Below are positions 18,347 through 26,631 of a stretch of 26,631 nt of DNA, piece by piece. The position numbers and the translations under genes are program-made. The stretch covers positions 1-26,631 of the forward strand of contig RCNN01000202.1 in the NCBI GenBank assembly GCA_003667245.1, written 5' to 3'. Source of the stretch: Heterostelium multicystogenum. Lineage: Eukaryota > Evosea > Eumycetozoa > Acytosteliales > Acytosteliaceae. The notes beneath the pieces were generated by a model. That model had not been told where the DNA came from, did not search any database, and saw only the letters and a list, made by a program, of their open reading frames with translations. Numbering within the stretch: the stretch's first letter is position 1; each line of letters opens with the position of its first letter.

Positions 18347-19415
18347 GAAAGTGGCACAGCCAACTGCACAGAAGAGATTATATTGAGCCGCTTGGCCAAT
18401 CAATATTTAATACTTCCTCAGTACTCGACGACTCATTACTCCAATCTTGGTGTTTCACTACTAGGTCACACTCTTGAAAAAATAGCAGGCATTGACTATG
18501 AGCAATACGTCAACGAAAACATACTCAAACCACTCAATATGCTCAATACAACATTCAACTACACTGACATACAAGAAAACACTTGCTCGTGGCCTGGTTG
18601 AGCTGGCAAATGGCAGCATGTAGAGTCACCAGTTCTGCCTATCGGATGGTCAGCTCCGGCGGGAGGCCTATTTCAGTACAGCACGAGACATGTCTAAATT
18701 CATGATATTCTTGCTAAATTCTATTAACAATTCCAATGGTTCTTCACCACAGTACTATGACATATTGAATCCATCTACGCTCAAACGAAGCACAAGAAGC
18801 TATCAGTTTGATTACAAGATGGTTCATCGGCATATGGTACGCCCTTTGAGATTGTACTACAAACCAAGACAACTCAAGTTTGGTCAAAGAATAAGCTCGC
18901 GGAATTCAAAGTGGATACACCGTAAACATGGCATTGATTCCGCCCTTTTAGACTGGGTCTATTCTTTGGAGCAATGCTCAACTTCGACACAGAAGACGTG
19001 TTCACAAGTGATGCCGTCAATATTCTCCTGCCGGTCTACCAACAACTGCTCTCTGCAAATACAGCAGCCAAAGCCAGAAGCCCAAAACATCGTCAAAGAT
19101 AAACTATAGTGGCACCTACAAGAGACATTGGTGGAACTGTCTGTAGAATTGGAATGAATAAGAATCAACTTACTCTGCGGTATTCCGGATATGAATACAG
19201 CGTCAACGAATTTTCACAGTCTCTACCACTCATTCAACGTATCCAACTCATTCAATACCAGCCCAATGGAATGTAAGATGTTGGTAGACTCCTACAACAA
19301 TGAACTCATCTACTTTACCACTTTTCCAAACGACCCCAACCGCTGCAACACTATCCTGATAGCAGGTCAACAGCTTGAGTTGGTGTCCACCAATCCCAAC
19401 CTCATTCTGACATAA
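18347..19415 (+). pseudogene. Beta-lactamase-family serine hydrolase, 5'-truncated and frame-broken
   Basis: The readable sequence starts abruptly with ESGTANCTEEII and goes on to TTHYSNLGVSLLGHTLEKIA and YVNENILKPLNMLNTTFNYT, the hallmark core of class C beta-lactamase-like hydrolases with the YxN motif (YSN). Downstream, after frame changes near 18600, 18680 and 18800, FSTARDMSKFMIFLL, YGTPFEIVLQT, GAMLNFDTEDVF and ILLPVYQQLLSANTAAKA are recognisable; the end reads ELVSTNPNLIL. The N-terminal half with the signal peptide and the catalytic SxxK is absent, and the 640 bp upstream are non-coding. It looks like a true gene fragment, not only a sequencing problem. Dictyostelids have extracellular members of this family with unclear substrates. 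Confidence 0.78.
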
Positions 19416-20878
19416 CATAACATAACAAAAAAAACAAACCAAACAATATCTTTAGTCAGATTGAACAAACTAAACCACTTCAATGCTTTGCTAATGTAGC
19501 TATCATTAGAATGCTATGTAAAACAGAAAACACGAAACAGTCAACAATCTGTGTAAATAAATATCTTAACTCTTGATTGTACAAACAACATATTATATTA
19601 TAGTCATATTCAAACTCTAATGTAATTATTTTATAATATACATACACTAATAATTGTATAATAATGATTTTTGATGTGTATATAAAACTTAAAATGGTAT
19701 AATTGCAATAATATAATTATAATTACGTATCAAAGTCAAGAGATGGATCGGTTGTGGTGTCATTATAGTGAATCGTTTTTCACTGCAAAAGAAGGGGGTA
19801 ACAATATGTGGAGGTGGAGCCTCCAAACTCCAAATAGGAATTCTACTGACAAGATATGCCAAAAGTCAAAAAAATATTAGTGTAACGAAATAAATCCAAA
19901 GGGATTTGAATTTTATTTTGCATTGTTTTTTTTAATTTATGCAATGGGAAAAATTGATAAATGAATGGTTTTCATCAATTATAATAAAAAACTTTTAAAT
20001 TAATTTTTTTTTCATTAAACAATAATTTGTTGTTTAAAATATCACTCACTTTACTACTATACAGATATTTATTATTTATTTTTTATATATCTTTAATTTC
20101 TAATTTACTAATTTTAAAATTGTCGTTTGGACCACAGATTTACTACTTGTATATTATTATTATTATTACTGTACAGAGAACTTTATTTAGAACTTATTGT
20201 AAAGTATTCTTTTAAATTATTATATATTGTTTGTTGCTCTTTTTTTTGGTTATGTTCATCATCATTATTTACCCAAAACACACACACACCCACACTTCCA
20301 ACAAACAATTAAAATTTCTAACAGCTAATTTTCAACTCAACTCAACTCAAATAAAAATTCAAAATCAATTACAAGTTGTTTGTTGGTGTGTGGTGGGTGA
20401 TGTGTGATGTTAGTGTCAAACAAACTTAATTTATAATTTAAATTATAATACTCAAACACAAACAAAAAACAAAAAAAAATAACCAAAATAGTGTTACATA
20501 ATTTCTTTTATTAATATTATTTAAATAGCTATAAATAAATACATACACCTTATAATATCTATATCTTATCTATATCTATACTATATCTTTATTATTATCA
20601 AAGTGGTTTAGATAGTTTTTCATATTAATTAAAAAACTTACAGTTGAACAGACTTTTTAAAATATCTGTTTTTACTTTTTTTTATTGTTTTTTTGTTTTT
20701 TTGTCTTGACTTCAAGCTCCAATCAACAAAACCTCTGGTGAAACATAACTGAATCTAAACTTTATTGGACTGAAAGTTGATAGACAAATACATAGCAATA
20801 AACAATCAGCATTCAACTAATTTGATTGTGCTTTAACTTATAATAGACATTAGATTTTAGATGGGATTGTATTTAAAG
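19416..20878. other. Long AT-rich intergenic region upstream of the acyl-CoA synthetase
   Basis: About 1.46 kb with no convincing gene. It has a GC-richer island with two hairpins (19741-19870), a CA-rich stretch (20278-20298), a GT-rich stretch (20370-20415), an exact 18-bp palindrome (20431-20448), and T-rich tracts (20675-20703) that suit a dictyostelid promoter. Confidence 0.55.
19767..19824. other. Two adjacent hairpins in a GC-richer island
   Basis: AGTGAA (19767-19772) pairs with TTCACT (19779-19784) over a 6-nt loop, and GGAGG (19810-19814) pairs with CCTCC (19820-19824) over a 5-nt loop. The surrounding 130 bases are much richer in G and C than the spacer on both sides. A small structured RNA or a protein-binding element is possible, but no known RNA family is recognised. 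Confidence 0.3.
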
Positions 20879-22960
20879 ATGGCAGAAGTCGAAACACCTA
20901 CCTCGTCATCTACAACAACCACCACCACTACAACCACAACCACTACCACAACAAATGGCTCAGCTCCAACTACTTTAACAGGAAACACTGGTGCTTCAAA
21001 AGTTGGTGCATGGACTTTCCTATGATCGACCCACAACCACAACAGCAGAGGACGGTGTTATTTCCAGACCAATCCCAATGCCCCAAACTATTGTTGACGG
21101 TTTCGAGTATACCATGCAGAGATTCCCACACAGCTTGGCTATTCAGGTGAAAGCGTGGTGGACAATGGAAGAAATGGACTTGGGACAAAGTATGCGTGAA
21201 GATATCTACTCTGCTGCTAAATCTTTTGTCAAGTTGGGTATGAAAGAGGGTGGAGGTGTCAATATCATTGGTTTCAATTCACCAGAGTGGCATATTGTCA
21301 CATCTTGGTGCTATTTTTGCTGGTGGTTTGCCCAACTGGTATCTACACAACAAGCTCCACTGTACAGTGCGAGTACTTTGCAGAGCATTCTGAGGCCACA
21401 TTTATTCGTCGTCGAAAACGAACAACAGCTCGCTAAATACGCACCTATCAAAGAGAAACTCACCAATGTCCGTGCTTACATCATTATTGGAGCCAGCTGA
21501 GCCAGCTGCCGCACATCCAGAGGGTACATACACATGGGAGCGTTTCATGGAGTTGGGACGTGACATTCCAGACTCTGAAATCGACAGAATCAGCAAAAAT
21601 ATTAAGCAGACACATTGTGCACACTCATCTATACTTCTGGTACTACTGGTAATGCCAAAGGGTGTATGATTACACAACGTAATGTTCGCATGGACAGTTC
21701 ACACTCTCGGATCTATGGTGCTCAGTCCCAAATCAGGACATCGTGAGCGTATGATTTCATATCTCCCATTTATCTCACGTTGCAGAAACAAGTTGTTTCA
21801 CTCTATGCACCACTTATCTTTGGTTTTGCTATTTCATTTGCCGATAAGAATGCCCTTCAAGTAAATATTTATTTGCTCATACATCATAGTTAAACTTTTC
21901 TAACATTTGATTTTATAGGGAACATTATTAGATACATTGTTGGAAGTTAAACCAACTTTATTCTTTGGTGTACCAAAGAGTATGGGAAAAGATTCAATTG
22001 AAAATAAATCTTGTAATGGCCCAAAAGAAGGGTGTAGCAAAGAAATTAGTCGGATGGGCCAAACACAAGGGTTTGGAAGGTGGATATAAATATTCAGCGT
22101 GGAGAAAAGAAACCAAAGGGATATGGTTTGGCTCGTAGATTAGTATTCACAAAAGTTTTGAAGACCCTCGTCTTTATTCAAGTTGTCGTTTCATGGCTTT
22201 CGACTGCAGCACCAATTTCAAAGGACACACTCGACTTTTTCCTTTCTTCGGTATTACAATCACTGAAGCTTATGGAATGTCAGAATTGACTGGTCCACAA
22301 ACTCTTGGATATCCAAAGGCCAAGACTGGTTCAGTTGGTCGTACTCTCCCAGGTTCATTGATCAAGCTAAATCCAGGTGACAATGAAATTTGTTGTCAAG
22401 GGTCCAAAAACTGTTTCCCAGCGATATTACAAGAACCCAGAGGCTACTCTGTGAAACTATCGATGAGGATGGTTGGGTACACACTGGCAGACATTGGTCA
22501 CATCGATGAGGCAGGTTATCTATTTATTACTGATCGTAAGAAAGAGTTGATCATCACTGCAGGTGGTGAGAACATTGCCCCATCTTTGATCGAAGGTTAC
22601 TTGCGTCAGATTCCAGGTGTTAATATGGCAGTTGTTTGTTGGAGATCGTCAGAAGTACTTGGTTTGCTTATTCTCATTAAATGTCGACTTTTTCAAACGT
22701 CTCGAATATGGACACCCACCACCCGTCACTTTAGAGGATGCTATCAACGACCAACACTTTAACGAATATCTTCAATCAAAGGTCAATGAGATTAACTCAC
22801 GTCTTCCAAATGTATCAACTATCAAGAAATACAAGATCTGTCCAACTGAATTCACTGATCAAGGTCCAGACGCAAGAATTGACACCAACACAAAAATTGA
22901 AGCGTAAAGGTCATCTTGGCTAAATCCGATGCATTGATTCGTGAGATGTATGGTGATTCA
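20879..22960 (+). pseudogene. Long-chain acyl-CoA synthetase, bubblegum (ACSBG) type, frame-broken
   Basis: Would activate long-chain fatty acids to acyl-CoA with ATP. From ATG 20879 a Thr-rich N-terminus leads, after a frame change near 21000, into DGFEYTMQRFPHSLAIQVK, VNIIGFNSPEWHIV, the AMP-binding P-loop LIYTSGTTGNAKGCMITQ (about 21627-21680), AYGMSELTGPQTLGYPKAKT, and DIGHIDEAGYLFITDRKKEL with IITAGGENIAPSLIE, the adenylate-forming signature of the ACSBG group. A 58-bp intron (21861-21918, GTAAAT...ATAG) is well formed. At least eight frame changes occur, yet the protein motifs are nearly perfect, which points more to indel errors than to long decay. The C-terminus (KRKVILAKSDALIREMYGD after correction) leads into the tail described next. 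Confidence 0.85.
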
Positions 22961-23871
22961 GTATGCTGAAGGTGCATTTGTACAACCACCAACCAGCTTG
23001 ATACAATCCACTGTTGTAGACATTAACAGTAAAACCAAAGAGTGAAAGAAATCCCTCCTTGCGGTTGCAGCAGCTGTTCGTTTGCTCCAGTTGCAGTTGC
23101 AGCAGCCGTCGTACCAGTTGTAGCCACTGAAAATCACCATGAGAACACATCCAATACCACAACTGAAACCAATCCAACTCCAGTCGAATCAGCACCAGTA
23201 TCAGCTGTTGAAGAAAAACCAGTAGAAGAAGTAACACCAACCCCAGTATACAACCCACTCGGTGAAACTGGTGTTTTCGCTCAACCAACAGCACCTGTCG
23301 AACCAAAACCAGAAGTAATCACAGTTCCAGTCGAAATTATTCAACCTGCTCCAGTTGTTGAGGAGAAGCCAGTTGCTCCAATTGAAGAGCCAGTAACTGT
23401 CGCCCCATCTGAACCAACTAATGGACATCGTTCAAGAAGAGGTTGTCAAAGTTGAAATTGTAGATACTTTCCCAACACCAGCTCCAGTCGAAACACCAGC
23501 CCCAGTTTGAAGAAGTGAAAACCAGCTGAAGAACCAGCAGCTGTCGAAGCTGCCTCTGACCTTCCACCGCTTTAGCCAAGGTTTGAAGACGTTATTCCAT
23601 TGGCCACAGCACCAGTTTCTATTCCAGCTTGAAGTTGCAGTATCAGATCACCAACAAGTACCAAAGGAACAAGAAACTATCGAAACAGCTGCTGTCCAAG
23701 AACCCAAAGGAAGAAAAGAACGATTCAGCTTCTTCTCTTGACAGCGACGAAACCACCTCCTCAGACTATACCTCGACAAGCGACGACAGTGATGAAACAA
23801 GTGACGCGACGACTACACAACCACAAGTGATGAAAGCGAAGAGACACCAAAACAAATTAAAACCAAAATGA
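22961..23871 (+). pseudogene. Hydrophobic segment and Pro/Val/Glu-rich acidic tail following the synthetase
   Basis: Directly after the synthetase end comes EGAFVQPPTSLIQSTVVDIN, then a hydrophobic Ala/Val/Leu stretch in two frames (KKSLLAVAAAV and APVAVAAAVVPVVAT), then about 250 residues rich in Pro, Val, Glu, Thr and Ala (EEKPVEEVTPTPVYNPLG, PVVEEKPVAPIEEPVTVAP), a Ser/Asp/Thr run, and a basic end (KAKRHQNKLKPK). No start context or promoter-like AT-rich gap separates it from the synthetase, so it may be a C-terminal extension with a membrane anchor and a disordered acidic tail. Frames switch at about 23085, 23425, 23510 and 23640. It could instead be a separate gene; the frame breaks prevent a decision. 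Confidence 0.5.
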
Positions 23872-24087
23872 AAAAATAACAACACTAATAAATTATATTA
23901 TATCTGTATAAAATAATCTCGACGAGTAGACTCTGAATTTCCATTTTTGTTTTGTTTTAATAAATAGGTTATTTATTGATTTGATTTAAAATAAATAAAT
24001 GTAGGTGTTTTGCTATATTAATAATATATATAGAAAGTCTATGGATCTTCTCTGAGTTCAAATGGAATATGGTGAATCTCTATTGAG

Positions 24088-26148
24088 TTACGTGAATCCA
24101 TGCGTGAAGGTGCAGAGGGGTGTATCCTTGGTTGTATTGTTGAAGTTGGATCCAGTTTGAGAAACTGTCGATGATGTCATTCTGCTTGTGAAAGACTGTA
24201 ATTTCTTTACAAATCTATTATTAAATACTATGGACTGTTTCCAAATGTTATAGGACCTTCTTGTCGCACCATTCAAAAGGAAACAAACCAAAGCAAACAC
24301 TCGTACGCAAAAAATAAAGTAACCAACTCCAGCTGCATTTGGTCCATCGATTAAACACTTGTCTGGATCTGAGTTCTGATTATCCAAAACACATTTGAAC
24401 CAATCTGGTATACCTGCCATGAACCTATCGTAGTTATCTTGAACATATCTTGTAAAAATAAACAAATACAAAAACAAATGAGAAATATAAAACTACACCA
24501 AGAATTGGTTTAGCCTCCATCTTTAAGATTTCAATTTTAGCCATTCTTTCCTTTGGATCCAGAAGAAGCTGATACAATCTAGATTGTTAGGAATAATCAG
24601 GACATTAATATATGAATATCATATAGATATATATCTAGTTTAATATATACCTGATAGATTTGATACATTAAGGCAAACATAAAGATGGCTCCCATAACTA
24701 AAGCTATACCAAGTGGAACCCAAAAATAAGGCTACTTGATATTTTTCCAGTTCTAATCCAACAAAATACATTTGCAAGTCCAGAGTAATACATTTTCTTA
24801 CTAATTGCTACAATAGGAAGTGTCCAACGCAATTCAAAGATGTTTCCTGCAAAGTAGTACCAAAATAAATCTTTTCTGTGTCCACACACTTTGATTTATA
24901 ATTAATTAATTTCATTTTCCTAGGAATGAAATTTACTTGGATATTTACCTTTTTTAATACCCCACCAGATTTCAAATGCCATTATTGCCCAATACATCAT
25001 AGCATAGAGTGCAAAAATGTGAAGGATAAAAGCTGATGATGAACAAGGGACGTCACTAAAAACAGAATATCTATAGGGTGGTAGGACAGAGTGTCTTTTC
25101 GGTTCCATTAAACGAAATGATAAGACCAGATGCACAAATCATGCATACAGACGCAATGAAGCAAAGGTTTATATGGTCATATCTCGTCTTTTTCTTGTTC
25201 AGAATTCCATTGTTTACCAAGAAAACTGAAGAAACAAATGACAAGTATGTAAGAATGTCATTCATTTAAATAGATTTCCTTCCAAGTTTTTTTTGAAAAG
25301 ATTGGAGCAGGACAAAGAAACAGCACAAATTGAAGTTTCAGATGTAAAACTGAATTCCTTGGGACTTTGCATAGGCTCTATGAGAGGTGTTGTATGAGAT
25401 TAAGGGAGTTGCAACAAGATTGTTGAGGAACAGTATAGTTTGAATCGGTTAAATTTAAATATTCAACTGTTGTTTTGATGTCACACAACTTGTAGTGTAA
25501 TTGGAGCTACCAGACTTATCTAGAGTGGTCAAATTGTAAGAGCTGAAATACTCAACAATATTTTTCCGACACCTGGTGGGTCTTCATCAAAAAGATCACA
25601 ATTTAAAAAAATATTTGGTTCTATTTGCAAAAATCGAAAAGCTCGGTGCAAGAGTGCCTACATGGTCTCTTGGGCAAAGCTACTTTTTGGTTTGTTTGAG
25701 AGTGTAACATATTCACATTTCTAAAATACTAGAGTAAGTTGATCAGTATTTTTTAAAAAGAATGACCTATTTTCATTTCTTTTAACTTACATTGCGCAAA
25801 CACCAACAGTAGTATTTATTGATTTTCTGCATTCCTCAGAAGTCGTAGATACTATTGCACCATAAAGAAAATCTACTTTGTCCCGTAAATCCTTTTGTGT
25901 TTGACCTCCTGCAACATCATATAGAATTTTTTCAATATATTATTAATATTATGTCTAATCTCCTAATTTAAAATATACTCACTTGGGATGTAAAATTAAA
26001 ACCGTCACATATTGTTGATGATGAATTAGCAATAAACTTCGCATCTTGCATTTTGATCTACTGGATACTTTTCTTGTGAATATACAAATGTACATGAAAT
26101 TAAAATTATTAACAATAATAAATGAAATCCATATTTTATTTGATTCAT
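24088..26148 (-). pseudogene. Frizzled/smoothened-like seven-transmembrane receptor, frame-broken
   Basis: From ATG 26148 a signal peptide (MNQIKYGFHLLLLIILISCT) starts exon 1 (to 25983); an intron with GTGAGT...TGCAG leads to exon 2 (25791-25908, GAIVSTTSEECRKSINTT, ending at GTAAGT). Next comes the cysteine-rich domain: VALPKRPCRHSCTELFDFC and CPAPIF. Membrane segments follow: YLSFVSSVFLVNNGIL, INLCFIASVCMICASGLIIS, AFILHIFALYAMMYWAIMAF with FEIWWGIKKG, DLFWYYFAGNIFELRWTLPI, and GVGYFIFCVRVFALVCFLL, ending with ATRRSYNIWKQS, the cytosolic continuation after TM7. This order fits the dictyostelid fsl receptors, relatives of Frizzled whose ligands are mostly unknown. Several indels break the frame (about 26045, 25680, 25525, 25290, 25070 and 24720). 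Confidence 0.82.
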
Positions 26149-26229
26149 TTCTTAATTGTATGTATATGAATACGTGTATGGTAAATTTTACCATTATTAT
26201 ATTATATTATAACTTTAAATAAAACTTAA

Positions 26230-26560
26230 CTCCAACTCCTTGGATTATTTTACACCTTGTGGAACGATTGACGTGATCAACGTTGGTAAGCAAATTTTTT
26301 TTATTAATTATTGTACCATAGTTTCATTCAAAAAGTCTTTATTTTCCTTTCTGAGTTTTCATAGTGTTGTCTATAATGTTGGGAACATCTAATTAAACCA
26401 ACAAACCACAATGTCAATCTGACACTGGAGTTGGATATTATCAAGTGTGTACCAAATAGTCTGATGGTGGGTTTAAAAATGTTGGCAAACAAAAAAAGTA
26501 ATCAGAATAATATAGGGATTTTATGTGTTTTAGGTGATGGAACCCCACCAAAAAAACTAA
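26230..26560 (+). pseudogene. Possible remnant with mannose-6-phosphate-receptor-like cysteine pattern
   Basis: NSLDYFTPCGTIDVINV stands before a good donor (GTAAGC at about 26286), and about 150 bases further on the same strand shows PQCQSDTGVGYYQVCTK and SDGGFKNVGKQ in one frame with a stop in it. The YF.PCG and CQ...YY.V spacing recalls MRH domains, which bind mannose-6-phosphate type sugars or occur in vesicle proteins. The exons do not join cleanly, no start is visible, and the window ends soon after. Treat it as a hint only. Confidence 0.2.
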
Positions 26561-26631
26561 AACTTAAAAAATATACTAAAAGCTAATTCCAGAATTTATC
26601 AATAAAATCAAAATATCACGAAACTATTATC

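Noticed and set aside
20027..20312. Two short plus-strand ORFs in the synthetase upstream region
   Set aside because: They are Leu/Ile/Tyr-rich translations of AT-rich spacer with microsatellite-like sequence and have no motif.
23201..23428. Trp/Asn-rich minus-strand ORF
   Set aside because: It is the antisense of the Pro/Val/Glu-rich tail, which has a more plausible composition.
1..26631. CRISPR arrays, bacterial operons, rRNA
   Set aside because: No regularly spaced repeats or rRNA core sequences are seen, and introns and the overall gene set are eukaryotic.

Overview
The window looks like a piece of nuclear genome from a dictyostelid social amoeba. The AT-rich intergenic DNA, short introns of about 58-84 bp with GTA...AG ends, asparagine- and threonine-rich stretches in proteins, a retrotransposon-type non-LTR fragment, a chromodomain Ty3/gypsy element, and a frizzled/smoothened-like receptor all point that way. 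I do not name the species.

Layout. 1-5897 is an almost complete Ty3/gypsy-type LTR retrotransposon on the minus strand; the window edge cuts about 12 bases from its downstream LTR. 5898-6940 is a gene start on the minus strand that has been hit at least twice: a 5'-truncated non-LTR retrotransposon fragment (5915-6831, flanked by a 9-bp duplication, itself carrying a tiny nested insertion with an 8-bp duplication) and the LTR element. 7183-7493 holds a thioredoxin-like gene with a changed active site. 8817-9557 is an intact two-exon secreted, ependymin-like gene. 10190-10790 has two weak ORFs. 10799-10868 is a tRNA-Glu(UUC). 11184-13477 carries lipA and lipB head to tail, the last two enzymes of mitochondrial lipoate synthesis. 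13714-15395 is an intact five-exon CDK10-type kinase. 15445-17705 is a frame-broken gene with ankyrin-like helices. 18347-19415 is a 5'-truncated, frame-broken serine beta-lactamase-like gene. 20879-23871 is a frame-broken bubblegum-type acyl-CoA synthetase followed by a hydrophobic segment and a Pro/Val/Glu-rich acidic tail. 24088-26148 is a frame-broken frizzled/smoothened-like receptor. The last 400 bases may hold a remnant with a cysteine pattern resembling mannose-6-phosphate-receptor-type domains.

State of the sequence. Some genes (lipB, the kinase, the ependymin-like gene) are perfectly open across correct splice sites. Others keep well-conserved protein motifs but jump between frames, in lipA and the thioredoxin-like gene at single-base changes in A/T runs. 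This may be uncorrected sequencing error in low-coverage stretches, true pseudogenes, or both. I therefore describe broken genes as broken without deciding. The clearest functional link is lipA-lipB: LipB transfers the octanoyl group to lipoyl domains and LipA then inserts the two sulfurs.
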